From positions 3,460,501 through 3,524,500 of the forward strand of contig NZ_JALJWR010000001.1 of NCBI RefSeq assembly GCF_024169315.1: 64,000 nt of DNA. The letters are read 5' to 3'. A program made the translations under genes and the position numbers. The stretch's first letter is position 1; each line of letters begins with the position of its first letter. Source of the DNA: Pseudomonas migulae (GTDB taxonomy: Bacteria > Pseudomonadota > Gammaproteobacteria > Pseudomonadales > Pseudomonadaceae). The notes beneath the pieces are model-generated. The model saw only the letters and a program-made list of their open reading frames with translations. It made no database searches and was not told where the DNA came from. Shown piece after piece: positions 44,936-53,782 of this stretch.

Positions 44936-45508
44936 ATGAAGAACGTCAGCCCCAGCTACCTCAAGCATCACTTCCTGATCGCCATGCCTCACATGGCCGA
45001 CCCGAACTTTGCGCACACCTTGACCTACATCGTCGAGCACACGGCCAATGGTGCCATGGGGCTGGTGGTCAACCGTCCGCAAGACCTGAACCTGGCCGAT
45101 ATCCTCGAGCAATTGCGCCCCGATATCGAACCGCCGCTCCTCTGCCAGCATGTGCCGATTTTCATCGGTGGCCCGGTGCAGACTGATCGCGGTTTTGTTC
45201 TGCACCCGTCAGGCAAGAAGTTTCAGGCAACCGTTGATCTGGAAGGCGACCTGTCCCTGTCCACGTCCCAGGATGTGCTGTTCGCCATCGCCGATGGCGT
45301 CGGCCCGGCCAAGAGTGTGATCACCCTGGGTTATGCCGGCTGGGAAGCCGGGCAGCTTGAGGCCGAACTGGCGCAGAACGCCTGGCTTACCTGCCCGTTC
45401 GACGCCGACATCCTGTTCAACACCAGCAGCGAACTGCGCCTCGATGCGGCGGCCAAACACCTCGGCGTCAACCTCAGCCTGCTCACCAGCCAGGCGGGGC
45501 ACGCCTGA
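44936..45508 (+). CDS. algH: YqgE/AlgH family protein
   Basis: Cytoplasmic protein of 190 residues in the UPF0301 (AlgH) family, once reported as an alginate regulator in P. aeruginosa; its molecular role is unknown. HHFLIAMPHMADPNFAHTLTYIVEH, GAMGLVVNRP and GGPVQTDRGFVLHP are the family motifs. No good Shine-Dalgarno precedes ATG 44936, but this gives the family N-terminus; the open frame to 44813 crosses the REPIN. The stop overlaps the ruvX start by one base (TGATG), as in many proteobacteria. Confidence 0.94.
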   Translation: MKNVSPSYLKHHFLIAMPHMADPNFAHTLTYIVEHTANGAMGLVVNRPQDLNLADILEQLRPDIEPPLLCQHVPIFIGGPVQTDRGFVLHPSGKKFQATVDLEGDLSLSTSQDVLFAIADGVGPAKSVITLGYAGWEAGQLEAELAQNAWLTCPFDADILFNTSSELRLDAAAKHLGVNLSLLTSQAGHA

Positions 45509-45945
45509 TGGCCCTGCGCCTGATCCTGGGGTTTGACTACGGCACCAAACAGATCGGCGTAGCGGTCGGCCAGGTGATTACCGGCCAGGCACGCGAGCTG
45601 TGCACCTTGAAGGCGCAAAACGGTATTCCCGACTGGAACCAGGTCGAAGCCCTCATCAAAGAGTGGAAACCCGACGCAGTCGTCGTCGGCCTGCCGCTGA
45701 ACATGGACGGCACGCCGAGCGACATGTGCCTGCGCGCCGAGAAGTTCGCCCGACGCCTGAACGGCCGCTACAACCTGCCCTTCTATACCCACGATGAACG
45801 CCTGACCACCTTCGAAGCCAAGGGTGAACGGCGTGATCGTGGCGGACAAAAGGGCAGTTACCGCGACAACCCGGTCGACGCCATCGCCGCCGCCCTGCTG
45901 CTGCAAGGCTGGCTCGACGAAAACACCGCACTGTTCGAATCCTGA
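45508..45945 (+). CDS. ruvX: RuvX/YqgF family Holliday-junction resolvase-like protein
   Basis: RNase H-fold protein of 145 residues. LILGFDYGTKQIGVAVGQ holds the first catalytic-type Asp, VVVGLPLNMDGTPSDM follows, and DERLTTFEAK and NPVDAIAAALLLQGWL supply later acidic residues. Family members act in 16S rRNA maturation or on branched nucleic acid. Its ATG overlaps the algH stop, so the two are translationally coupled. pyrR follows 82 bases on. Confidence 0.94.
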   Translation: MALRLILGFDYGTKQIGVAVGQVITGQARELCTLKAQNGIPDWNQVEALIKEWKPDAVVVGLPLNMDGTPSDMCLRAEKFARRLNGRYNLPFYTHDERLTTFEAKGERRDRGGQKGSYRDNPVDAIAAALLLQGWLDENTALFES

Positions 45946-45978
45946 AGAGCCGTAACAAGCGACTCTCTATAGCGACAA

Positions 45979-46010
45979 CCCGAGCCACCTCCAGCACCAC
46001 CCGGCTCGGG
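45979..46010 (+). promoter_or_regulatory. hairpin in pyrR leader
   Basis: CCCGAGCC (45979-45986) pairs exactly with GGCTCGGG (46003-46010) around a 16-base loop, ending seven bases before the AAGGAG of pyrR. It could be an attenuator-type or translation-control stem of the pyr operon. Seen directly; role inferred. Confidence 0.45.
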
Positions 46011-46027
46011 CCCAAGAAGGAGCAACC

Positions 46028-46531
46028 ATGAGCCTGCCCAATCCCGCCGAACTGATCAGCCAGATGGCGATCCGTCTCAAGGCACACCTGGAACACCGTG
46101 GCATCAGCGAACCGCGTTACATCGGCATTCGTACCGGTGGCGTCTGGGTCGCCCAGGCATTGCTCGAAGAATTGGGCAGCGATGCGCCGCTCGGCACGCT
46201 GGACGTGTCCTTCTACCGCGACGATTTCAGCCAGAACGGCCTGCACCCGCAAGTGCGTCCCTCGGCGCTGCCGTTCGAGATCGAAGGCCAGGACCTGGTG
46301 CTGATCGACGACGTGCTGATGAGCGGCCGCACCATCCGCGCCGCGATGAACGAACTCTTCGACTACGGCCGCCCGGCCAGCGTGACGCTGGTGTGCCTGC
46401 TGGACCTGGACGCCGGCGAACTGCCGATCCGCCCGAACGTCGTCGGTGCGACGCTGGCCCTCGCCGCTCACGAACGCGTGAAGCTGTCCGGCCCGGAACT
46501 CAAACTCGAACTGCAAGACCTCGCCCTTTAA
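46028..46531 (+). CDS. pyrR: PyrR bifunctional regulator / uracil phosphoribosyltransferase
   Basis: Protein of 167 residues with a phosphoribosyltransferase fold. The PRPP loop is [21 protein letters not shown] (about 97-117), and [13 protein letters not shown] is the pyrophosphate-binding loop. In Bacillus PyrR attenuates pyr transcription; in pseudomonads its regulatory role is linked to pyrimidine control of the following pyrB. AAGGAG lies seven bases upstream. First gene of pyrR-pyrB-pyrC'. Confidence 0.95.
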   Translation: MSLPNPAELISQMAIRLKAHLEHRGISEPRYIGIRTGGVWVAQALLEELGSDAPLGTLDVSFYRDDFSQNGLHPQVRPSALPFEIEGQDLVLIDDVLMSGRTIRAAMNELFDYGRPASVTLVCLLDLDAGELPIRPNVVGATLALAAHERVKLSGPELKLELQDLAL

Positions 46532-46558
46532 TTCGCCCTATTGAGAGTCCCCCTCGCG

Positions 46559-47563
46559 ATGACGCCTCTAGAAACCAAGCGCCCGCTGCAGCTCAATGAT
46601 CAGGGCCAGCTGCGCCACTTCCTCTCGCTCGACGGTTTGCGCCGCGAGCTGCTGACGGAAATCCTCGACACCGCCGACTCGTTCCTCGAAGTCGGCGCCC
46701 GGGCCGTGAAGAAAGTCCCGTTGCTGCGCGGCAAGACCGTGTGCAACGTGTTTTTCGAGAACTCCACCCGCACCCGCACCACCTTCGAACTGGCGGCGCA
46801 GCGGCTGTCGGCGGACGTGATCACTCTGAACGTGTCCACCTCGTCGGCGAGCAAGGGCGAAACCCTGCTCGACACCCTGCGCAACCTCGAAGCCATGGCC
46901 GCCGACATGTTCGTCGTGCGTCACGGTGATTCCGGCGCCGCGCACTTCATCGCCGAACACGTGTGCCCGCAAGTGGCGATCATCAACGGCGGCGACGGCC
47001 GTCACGCCCACCCGACGCAGGGCATGCTCGACATGCTGACCATCCGCCGGCACAAGGGCGGTTTCGAAAACCTTTCGGTGGCCATCGTCGGCGACATCCT
47101 GCACTCGCGGGTCGCGCGCTCGAACATGCTGGCGCTGAAAACCCTCGGCTGCCCGGACATCCGCGTCATCGCACCGAAAACCCTGCTGCCGATCGGCATC
47201 GAGCAATACGGCGTGAAGGTCTACACCGACATGGCCGCAGGCCTGAAAGACGTCGATGTGGTGATCATGCTGCGCCTGCAACGTGAACGCATGACCGGCG
47301 GCCTGCTGCCGAGCGAAGGCGAGTTCTACCGCCTGTTCGGCCTGACCACCGCGCGCCTGGCTGGCGCCAAGCCGGACTGCATCGTCATGCACCCGGGCCC
47401 GATCAACCGCGGCGTGGAAATCGAGTCGGCGGTGGCCGACGGCCCGCACTCGGTGATCCTCAACCAGGTGACCTACGGCATCGCCATTCGTATGGCCGTG
47501 TTGTCCATGGCCATGAGCGGGCAGACTGCCCAGCGCCAATTCGAGCAGGAGAACGCCCAGTGA
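46559..47563 (+). CDS. pyrB: aspartate carbamoyltransferase catalytic subunit
   Basis: Transcarbamoylase of 334 residues making carbamoyl-aspartate, the first committed step of pyrimidine synthesis. The carbamoyl-phosphate site is [13 protein letters not shown], with [25 protein letters not shown] and [13 protein letters not shown] also present. The N-terminal extension of about 20 residues before the domain is typical of Pseudomonas class A ATCase, where it helps bind nucleotide effectors and PyrC'. The stop overlaps the pyrC' start (GTGA). Confidence 0.97.
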   Translation: MTPLETKRPLQLNDQGQLRHFLSLDGLRRELLTEILDTADSFLEVGARAVKKVPLLRGKTVCNVFFENSTRTRTTFELAAQRLSADVITLNVSTSSASKGETLLDTLRNLEAMAADMFVVRHGDSGAAHFIAEHVCPQVAIINGGDGRHAHPTQGMLDMLTIRRHKGGFENLSVAIVGDILHSRVARSNMLALKTLGCPDIRVIAPKTLLPIGIEQYGVKVYTDMAAGLKDVDVVIMLRLQRERMTGGLLPSEGEFYRLFGLTTARLAGAKPDCIVMHPGPINRGVEIESAVADGPHSVILNQVTYGIAIRMAVLSMAMSGQTAQRQFEQENAQ

Positions 47564-48831
47564 AGCTCAGCATTCTCGGCGCCCGCGTGATCGATCCAGT
47601 CAGCGGGCTGGATCAAGTGACTGATATCCACATCGAAGCCTGCAAGATCGTCGCCATTGGCGCCGCTCCGGCCGGTTTCGTCGCCGTCGACACCCTCGAC
47701 GCCCAAGGCCTGGTGGCCGCCCCTGGCCTGGTTGACCTGAACGTCGCCCTGCGCGAGCCGGGTTACAGCCGCAAAGGGTCGATCGTCAGCGAAACCCGCG
47801 CGGCCGCGGCCGGCGGTGTGACCAGCCTGTGCTGCCCGCCGAAAACCAAACCGGTGCTGGACACCTCGGCCGTGGCCGAACTGATCCTCGACCGCGCCCG
47901 CGAGGCCGGCAACACCAAAGTCTTCCCGATCGGCGCACTGAGCAAAGGTCTGGACGGCGAGCAACTGGCAGAGCTGGTTGCCTTGCGCGACGCTGGTTGC
48001 GTGGCCTTCGGCAACGGCCTGGAAAGCTTCCGCAACACCCGCACGCTGTGCCGTGCGCTGGAGTACGCGGCGACCTTCGACCTGACGGTGATTTTCAACT
48101 CCCAGGACCATGATCTGGCCGAAGGTGGCTTGGCGCATGAAGGCCCGACCGCCAGTTTCCTCGGTTTGCCGGGCATTCCGGAAACCGCCGAAACCGTGGC
48201 ATTGGCCCGGGACCTGCTGCTGGTCGAGCAAAGCGGCGTGCGCGCGCACTTCAGCCAGCTGACCAGTGCTCGCGGCGTGGCCCTGATCGCTCAGGCTCAG
48301 GCCCGTGGATTGCCGGTGACGGCCGATGTCGCGTTGTATCAGCTGATCCTGACCGATGAAGCGCTGATCGATTTCAGCAGCCTCTATCACGTGCAGCCGC
48401 CATTGCGCACCCGCGCCGACCGCGATGGCTTGCGTGAAGCGGTGAAGTCGGGGGTGGTTTCGGCTATTTCCAGCCATCACCAGCCACATGAGCGGGACGC
48501 CAAACTGGCACCGTTCGGTGCGACCGAGCCGGGGATCAGCAGTGTCGAACTGCTGTTGCCGCTGGCGATGACGCTGGTGGAGGATGGTTTGCTGGATCTG
48601 CCGACGTTGCTGGCGCGCTTGAGTGCCGGACCGGCCGAAGCCTTGCGCTTGCCGGCGGGGAAACTGGCAGTGGGTGGAGCGGCGGATATCGTTCTGTTCG
48701 ACCCTGCGGCTTCGACCGTGGCCGGTGAAACCTGGTTGTCCAAGGGTGAGAACTGCCCGTTCATTGGGCATACCCTGCCGGGCGTCGTCCGTTACACCCT
48801 GGTGGATGGGCGGATCAGCCACCAGGCGTAA
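47560..48831 (+). CDS. pyrC': inactive dihydroorotase homologue PyrC' (ATCase partner)
   Basis: Dihydroorotase-like protein of 423 residues. The metal-binding HxH of true dihydroorotases is replaced: [15 protein letters not shown] has Asn61 and Ala63 where histidines belong. It therefore cannot be an ordinary zinc hydrolase. In P. putida and P. aeruginosa the equivalent PyrC' is catalytically dead but needed to assemble the ATCase dodecamer with PyrB. The rest keeps the barrel ([39 protein letters not shown]). The GTG start at 47560 overlaps the pyrB stop. A functional PyrC must be encoded elsewhere. Confidence 0.95.
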   Translation: MKLSILGARVIDPVSGLDQVTDIHIEACKIVAIGAAPAGFVAVDTLDAQGLVAAPGLVDLNVALREPGYSRKGSIVSETRAAAAGGVTSLCCPPKTKPVLDTSAVAELILDRAREAGNTKVFPIGALSKGLDGEQLAELVALRDAGCVAFGNGLESFRNTRTLCRALEYAATFDLTVIFNSQDHDLAEGGLAHEGPTASFLGLPGIPETAETVALARDLLLVEQSGVRAHFSQLTSARGVALIAQAQARGLPVTADVALYQLILTDEALIDFSSLYHVQPPLRTRADRDGLREAVKSGVVSAISSHHQPHERDAKLAPFGATEPGISSVELLLPLAMTLVEDGLLDLPTLLARLSAGPAEALRLPAGKLAVGGAADIVLFDPAASTVAGETWLSKGENCPFIGHTLPGVVRYTLVDGRISHQA

Positions 48832-48845
48832 CACCGCGTCGCCTG

Positions 48846-48941
48846 CATTCGCGAGCAAGCCCGCTCCCACATTAGTTCTGGGGTGTACACAGCATTTGCG
48901 TTCACCGGAGATCACATGTGGGAGCGGGCTAGCTCGCGATG
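48846..48941. repeat. REPIN
   Basis: Inverted arms ATTCGCGAGCAAGCCCGCTC and GAGCGGGCTAGCTCGCGATG between convergent pyrC' and the TM2 gene. The right core has CTAGCTCG instead of CTTGCTCG, a point change. Confidence 0.88.
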
Positions 48942-48943
48942 AC

Positions 48944-49375
48944 TTACTGGAAAGTGCCGCGATTCTGCGCGTTACGCACCGACACCTGATCATTCAGCGT
49001 CCAGAAGTCATACAAAACCCCCAGAAAGAACAACCCGCCCGTCACCAGATACAGCAACCCGCTGATCCACTTCCCCTGATACATCCGGTGTACGCCGAAT
49101 ACCCCGAGAAACGTCAGCAGAATCCACGCAACGTTGTATTCGATCGGCCCCGCGGTGAAACGCAGGTCTGCTTCCCGGTCCATCGACGGGATCAGGAAGA
49201 GGTCGATCAGCCAGCCAATGCCCAGCAAACCGAAGGTGAAAAACCAGATCGTCCCGGTCACCGGCTTGCCGTAATAGAAGCGGTGCGCCCCGGTAAAACC
49301 GAAAATCCACAGCAGATAACCGATCACTTTGCTGTGGGTGTCCTGATGTGGAACGGGGTGTTGATAGGTGTTCAT
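48944..49375 (-). CDS. TM2 domain-containing membrane protein
   Basis: Protein of 143 residues with two TM2-type units. The first is SKVIGYLLWIFGFTGAHRFYYGKP...WFFTFGLLGIGWLIDLFLIP, with the conserved G-x-x-x-x-H-R-F-Y-x-G motif. The second is AWILLTFLGVFGVHRMYQGKWISGLLYLVTGG. Function is unknown in bacteria. Start at ATG 49375 after GAGG; four more codons upstream are possible. Its last codons run up to the REPIN. Confidence 0.88.
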   Translation of the reverse strand: MNTYQHPVPHQDTHSKVIGYLLWIFGFTGAHRFYYGKPVTGTIWFFTFGLLGIGWLIDLFLIPSMDREADLRFTAGPIEYNVAWILLTFLGVFGVHRMYQGKWISGLLYLVTGGLFFLGVLYDFWTLNDQVSVRNAQNRGTFQ

Positions 49376-49542
49376 GGATGACCTCAATTCACACGATAGA
49401 TAAATATTCTTTAAATCTTTGTGACTTTTTTACGAGTAGCCGACGTATGGCAGGCACTACCTTGTCTGCCGTCAAACCCTTGTAGCGACTGAGTTCTGTC
49501 CGACAATTGCGTCCATTTAACGCTTATTTGGTTCCATTGCCC

Positions 49543-49564
49543 GCCGTTTGAATCGACAAACGGC
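49543..49564. promoter_or_regulatory. perfect inverted repeat upstream of NlpC/P60 gene
   Basis: GCCGTTTG-AATCGA-CAAACGGC, 8-bp arms, 60 bases before the peptidase start. A TTATAA (49587-49592) follows that could be its -10. It may be an operator. The remaining 249-base gap between the divergent genes shows no coding sequence that I trust. Confidence 0.45.
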
Positions 49565-49624
49565 CTCGGAAGGGTCAAAAAAGCTGTTATAAAGTTGCGC
49601 GCTAACCTATATGAGCCTTGCCTA

Positions 49625-50242
49625 ATGCGTCCATTTTTCAAGACATGGCTAACCATTTGCCTTTTGATGCCACTGGCCGCCCACGCCACCAATCGTGAGC
49701 AACGTCTTCCTAACGTTAATGGTTACACCCCCAAATCCCATGTTTCTGCTCCTTCGAGCAAAAACAAACAAGCCGTCAAACGCGCCCCGCAGCTGGCCAG
49801 TAAAAGCAGCCTTGTTCCGCCGATGGCGACCAAGGAAAGCAGTAACGTGCTGAGCCGCGCCGTGAATGTCCTCGGTACACCTTACCGTTGGGGCGGCAGC
49901 AGCCCAAGCAAAGGCTTCGATTGCAGCGGCCTGGTGAAATACGCGTTCAACGACGCCACCTTCGATCTGCCACGCACTTCGAACGCCATGGCCAGCGGTC
50001 ATGGCGAGAAAGTCGATCGCAAGGATCTGAAGCCGGGCGACCTGATTTTCTTCAACATCAAGAGCCGCCGGGTCAATCACGTTGCCATCTACCTGGGCAA
50101 CGACCGCTTTATCCACGCACCGCGTCGTGGCAAGTCGGTGACCATCGACACCTTGAAGAAACCGTACTGGGAAAGCCACTACGTGGTTGCCAAGCGGGTT
50201 CTGCCGAAAGAGAAGAATGCCATTCAGGTCGTTCAGCGCTGA
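49625..50242 (+). CDS. C40 (NlpC/P60) family peptidoglycan endopeptidase
   Basis: Exported protein of 205 residues. Signal peptide residues 1-21 (MRPFFKTWLTICLLMPLAAHA), a basic linker, and a C-terminal NlpC/P60 domain (about 75-200) with RWGGSSPSKGFDCSGLV (catalytic Cys100), NHVAIYLG (His152) and FIHAP (His164). Such enzymes cut peptide stems in peptidoglycan. The linker is rich in Ser/Lys and may bind the wall. I start at ATG 49625; the ribosome site is weak, but the signal peptide supports it. Confidence 0.92.
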   Translation: MRPFFKTWLTICLLMPLAAHATNREQRLPNVNGYTPKSHVSAPSSKNKQAVKRAPQLASKSSLVPPMATKESSNVLSRAVNVLGTPYRWGGSSPSKGFDCSGLVKYAFNDATFDLPRTSNAMASGHGEKVDRKDLKPGDLIFFNIKSRRVNHVAIYLGNDRFIHAPRRGKSVTIDTLKKPYWESHYVVAKRVLPKEKNAIQVVQR

Positions 50243-50251
50243 TTTGAAGTC

Positions 50252-50323
50252 CCCTTCGCGGGCAAGCCTCGCTCCTACAGGATTTGTGCGATCCCTGTAG
50301 GAGCGAGGCTTGCCCGCGAAGGC
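50252..50323. repeat. REPIN
   Basis: Inverted arms CCTTCGCGGGCAAGCCTCGC and complement with a 20-base spacer, between the convergent peptidase and pilT genes. Confidence 0.9.
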
Positions 50324-50335
50324 GTTTCTGGACAC

Positions 50336-51370
50336 TCAGAAATTATCCGGCGACCGCGCCTTCTCCCGCGCATGCTCGCGACTGATCAAGCCTTTGGTCA
50401 CCAGATCCTTCAAGCACATATCCAGCGTCTGCATCCCCAGATTCCCGCCGGTCTGAATCGACGAGTACATCTGCGCGACCTTGTCTTCGCGGATCAGGTT
50501 ACGGATCGCCGAGGTCCCCAGCATGATCTCGTGCGCCGCGATGCGCCCACCGCCGATCTTCTTTACCAGCGTTTGGGAAACCACCGCCAGCAATGATTCG
50601 GACAGCATCGAGCGCACCATCGACTTCTCGTCCCCCGGAAACACATCCACCACCCGGTCGATGGTTTTCGCCGCCGACGTGGTGTGCAGCGTGCCGAACA
50701 CCAGGTGACCGGTCTCGGCAGCGGTCAGCGCCAGACGAATGGTCTCCAGATCCCGCATCTCCCCCACCAGAATCACATCCGGGTCTTCCCGCAGCGCCGA
50801 ACGCAAGGCAGTGGCGAAACTGCGGGTATCGCGATGGACTTCGCGCTGGTTGATCAGGCATTTGCGCGATTCGTGGACGAATTCGATCGGGTCTTCGATG
50901 GTCAGGATGTGGTGATGGCGATTACCGTTCAGGTGATCGATCATCGCCGCCAGGGTGGTGGACTTGCCGGAGCCGGTCGGGCCGGTCACCAGCACCAGGC
51001 CCCGGGGTGCCTCGGTAATCTTGCGAAACACTTCCCCCATGCCCAGGTCCTCCATGCTCAGGACCTTGGATGGAATGGTCCGGAATACGGCGCCCGCACC
51101 ACGATTCTGGTTGAAGGCGTTGACCCGAAAACGCGCCACACCGGGCACTTCAAAGGAAAAGTCGGTTTCCAGATGCTTCTCGAATTCCACCCGCTGGATG
51201 TCGTTCATGATGTCGTAGATCAGCTCGTGAACCTCCTTGTGGTCCAGAGCCGGCAGGTTGATGCGCCGCACATCGCCGTCGACGCGAATCATCGGCGGCA
51301 GGCCCGCCGACAGGTGCAAGTCGGACGCTCCTTGTTTGGCGCTGAACGCCAGCAGTTCAGTGATATCCAT
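50336..51370 (-). CDS. pilT: type IV pilus retraction ATPase PilT
   Basis: Hexameric ATPase of 344 residues that drives pilus retraction. Walker A is GPTGSGKSTT near 130; the Asp box holds EDPIEFVHESRK, Walker B is ALREDPDVILVGEMRD, and the His box HLVFGTLHTTSAAKTIDR. The AIRNLIREDKVAQM C-terminal segment is present. Start at ATG 51370 (MDITELLAFSA, family N-terminus). In P. aeruginosa pilU follows pilT directly; here a REPIN and the peptidase gene follow, so pilU is absent from this locus. Divergent from yggS with 57 bases between. Confidence 0.97.
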   Translation of the reverse strand: MDITELLAFSAKQGASDLHLSAGLPPMIRVDGDVRRINLPALDHKEVHELIYDIMNDIQRVEFEKHLETDFSFEVPGVARFRVNAFNQNRGAGAVFRTIPSKVLSMEDLGMGEVFRKITEAPRGLVLVTGPTGSGKSTTLAAMIDHLNGNRHHHILTIEDPIEFVHESRKCLINQREVHRDTRSFATALRSALREDPDVILVGEMRDLETIRLALTAAETGHLVFGTLHTTSAAKTIDRVVDVFPGDEKSMVRSMLSESLLAVVSQTLVKKIGGGRIAAHEIMLGTSAIRNLIREDKVAQMYSSIQTGGNLGMQTLDMCLKDLVTKGLISREHAREKARSPDNF

Positions 51371-51427
51371 AGCACTCCTCAATTCCAGTAGAATGCCGCC
51401 AACCTCAGACCCGCTGGCGCCTCTTGA

Positions 51428-52114
51428 ATGTCCACGATAGCAGACAACATTGCCCTGGTTAGTTCACGCATCCGGGCTGCCGCCCTTGCCGCCCACCGCG
51501 ACGAGCACAGCGTCCAGCTATTGGCCGTGAGCAAAACCAAGCCCGCTGACGCCGTGCGTGAAGCCCACGCCGCCGGCCTGCGCGACTTTGGCGAGAACTA
51601 CCTGCAGGAAGCCCTGGGCAAACAGCTCGAATTGACCGACCTGCCCTTGATCTGGCACTTCATCGGCCCCATTCAATCGAACAAGACTCGCGCTATCGCC
51701 GAGCACTTCGCCTGGGTGCATTCCGTGGATCGTTTGAAAATCGCACAACGCCTGTCCGAACAACGTCCTGCCGATCTGCCGCCACTGAACATCTGCATCC
51801 AGGTCAACGTCAGCGGTGAAGCCAGCAAATCCGGCTGCACCCCGGCCGACCTGCCGGCCCTGGCCCACGCCATCAGCGAATTGCCGCGCCTCAAGCTGCG
51901 CGGGCTGATGGCAATTCCCGAGCCGACTGAAGATCGCGCCGCCCAGGACGCCGCTTTTGCTGCCGTACAAAGCCTGCAAGCCAGCCTGAACCTGCCGCTC
52001 GACACACTTTCCATGGGCATGAGCCACGACCTAGAGTCGGCCATCGCCATGGGCGCCACCTGGGTCCGCATCGGTACGGCCCTGTTTGGCGCCCGCGACT
52101 ATGGTCAGCCTTGA
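51428..52114 (+). CDS. YggS family pyridoxal phosphate homeostasis protein
   Basis: PLP-binding (beta/alpha)8-barrel protein of 228 residues (YggS/PROSC). VQLLAVSKTKPADAVREAHAAG holds the PLP lysine, and GENYLQEAL, WHFIGPIQSNKTRAIAEH and LSMGMSHDLESAIAMGATWVRIGTALFG are the family motifs. It has no catalytic domain and buffers free PLP. It heads a rightward cluster with proC 35 bases downstream; the conserved yggS-proC-yggT order holds. Confidence 0.96.
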   Translation: MSTIADNIALVSSRIRAAALAAHRDEHSVQLLAVSKTKPADAVREAHAAGLRDFGENYLQEALGKQLELTDLPLIWHFIGPIQSNKTRAIAEHFAWVHSVDRLKIAQRLSEQRPADLPPLNICIQVNVSGEASKSGCTPADLPALAHAISELPRLKLRGLMAIPEPTEDRAAQDAAFAAVQSLQASLNLPLDTLSMGMSHDLESAIAMGATWVRIGTALFGARDYGQP

Positions 52115-52149
52115 ACAATGGCTGACACCTCTCTTGATAAGGACCTGAC

Positions 52150-52968
52150 ATGAGCAAGACTCGTATTGCCTTTATCGGTGCCGGCAACATGGCCGCCAGC
52201 CTGATCGGCGGCCTGCGGGCCAAAGGTCTGGACGCCGCGCAGATCCGCGCCAGCGATCCGGGCGCTGAAACCCGCGCCAAAGTGAACGCCGAACACGGCA
52301 TCGACGTATTCGCCGACAACGCCGAAGCCATTCAAGGCGCGGACGTGGTCGTACTGGCGGTCAAACCCCAGGCGATGAAAGCCGTGTGCGAAGCGATTCG
52401 CCCCAGCTTGAAACCGAATCAACTGGTGGTGTCGATCGCGGCAGGCATCACTTGCGCCAGCATGAACAACTGGCTCGGCGCCCAGCCGATCGTGCGCTGC
52501 ATGCCCAACACGCCGGCGCTGCTGCGTCAGGGCGTGAGCGGTTTGTTCGCTACCGCCGAGGTGACCGCAGAACAACGCCAACAGGCGCAAGAGCTGTTGT
52601 CGGCCGTCGGCATCGCCTTGTGGTTGAACGAAGAACAGCAACTGGACGCCGTCACTGCCGTGTCCGGCTCGGGCCCTGCGTACTTCTTCCTGTTGATCGA
52701 AGCCATGACCGCCGCGGGTGTGAAACTGGGTCTGCCGGCGGACGTTGCTGCCCAGCTGACTTTGCAAACCGCGCTGGGCGCCGCGCACATGGCAGTTGCC
52801 AGCGATGTCGACGCCGCTGAACTGCGTCGCCGCGTGACCTCGCCTGCGGGCACTACAGAAGCTGCAATCAAATCGTTCCAGGCTGGCGGCTTCGAAGCCC
52901 TGGTGGAAAAAGCACTTGGCGCCGCTGCGCACCGATCGGCCGAGATGGCCGAACAACTTGGCCGCTAA
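52150..52968 (+). CDS. proC: pyrroline-5-carboxylate reductase
   Basis: NAD(P)H-dependent enzyme of 272 residues making proline from pyrroline-5-carboxylate. N-terminal dinucleotide motif IAFIGAGNMAASLIGGL, VVVLAVKPQAM, the VRCMPNTPALLRQGVSG loop, and the C-terminal dimer domain VTAVSGSGPAYFFLLIEAMTAAGV with RRRVTSPAGTTEAAIKSF. Length and order are standard. yggT follows 24 bases on. Confidence 0.97.
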   Translation: MSKTRIAFIGAGNMAASLIGGLRAKGLDAAQIRASDPGAETRAKVNAEHGIDVFADNAEAIQGADVVVLAVKPQAMKAVCEAIRPSLKPNQLVVSIAAGITCASMNNWLGAQPIVRCMPNTPALLRQGVSGLFATAEVTAEQRQQAQELLSAVGIALWLNEEQQLDAVTAVSGSGPAYFFLLIEAMTAAGVKLGLPADVAAQLTLQTALGAAHMAVASDVDAAELRRRVTSPAGTTEAAIKSFQAGGFEALVEKALGAAAHRSAEMAEQLGR

Positions 52969-52992
52969 TCAGCTCTTACAAAGGAATCAATA

Positions 52993-53580
52993 ATGCTCGG
53001 ACTCAATGACGCTGCCATTTTCATCATCAAAACCCTGGGCAGCCTGTACCTGCTGATCGTGCTGTTGCGCTTCATCCTGCAACTGGTCCGGGCGAACTTC
53101 TACAACCCGCTCTGCCAGTTCATCGTCAAGGCCACCCAGCCGCTGCTCAAGCCACTACGCCGGGTCATCCCGAGCATGTTCGGGCTGGACATGTCGTCGC
53201 TGGTGCTGGCGCTGATCGTGCAGATGCTGCTGATCGCGGTCATCGTGTCGCTCAAAGGCTTCATGGTCGACTGGCTACTGCTGGTGCCTTGGGCACTGAT
53301 TGCGCTGTTCTCGCTGTTTTTGAACATCCTGTTCTACGCAATGATCATCAGCGTGATTCTGTCCTGGGTCGCGCCGGGGAGCCACAATCCGGGTGCCGAG
53401 CTGGTCGCTCAGATTACTGAACCGGTACTGGCCCCGTTCCGCCGGATCATTCCGAACCTGGGCGGCCTCGATATTTCGCCGATCTTCGCGTTTATCGTGA
53501 TCCAGCTGCTGCAAAGCTGGCTGATTCCGCGCCTGGCGTACTTTGCCCTGATGCCGCAGGGGCTGCTTGGCCTGATCTGA
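52993..53580 (+). CDS. YggT family membrane protein
   Basis: Membrane protein of 195 residues made of two YggT repeats: LYLLIVLLRFILQLVRANFYNPL...PLLKPLRRVIPSMFGLDMSSLVLAL, then YAMIISVILSWVAPGSHNPGAELVAQITEPVLAPFRRIIPNLGGLDISPIFAFIVI. Each repeat has two helices and a PLxxPxRRxxP loop. Function not firmly known; linked to osmotic shock in some bacteria. Last gene before the REPIN at 53614. Confidence 0.93.
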   Translation: MLGLNDAAIFIIKTLGSLYLLIVLLRFILQLVRANFYNPLCQFIVKATQPLLKPLRRVIPSMFGLDMSSLVLALIVQMLLIAVIVSLKGFMVDWLLLVPWALIALFSLFLNILFYAMIISVILSWVAPGSHNPGAELVAQITEPVLAPFRRIIPNLGGLDISPIFAFIVIQLLQSWLIPRLAYFALMPQGLLGLI

Positions 53581-53613
53581 AGCCGGCGATGACCTGTTAA
53601 ACCGAGTCATCGT

Positions 53614-53680
53614 TCATCGCGGGCAAGCCCGCTCCCACAGGAATCGCACAATACCTGTGGGAGCGGGCTTGCCCGCGATG
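53614..53680. repeat. REPIN
   Basis: Short-spacer inverted pair ATCGCGGGCAAGCCCGCTCC / complement between yggT and metX. The 202-base gap otherwise holds the metX promoter region. Confidence 0.9.
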
Positions 53681-53782
53681 GGCGCGCCTCGGTCTAACTG
53701 AATGAATTGAGGCCCGGCCTTTGCTTGCCGCTAACCCCACCGGTCTTTAGACTTACGCCTCATTTCAACGAGAGCAGGGTCG

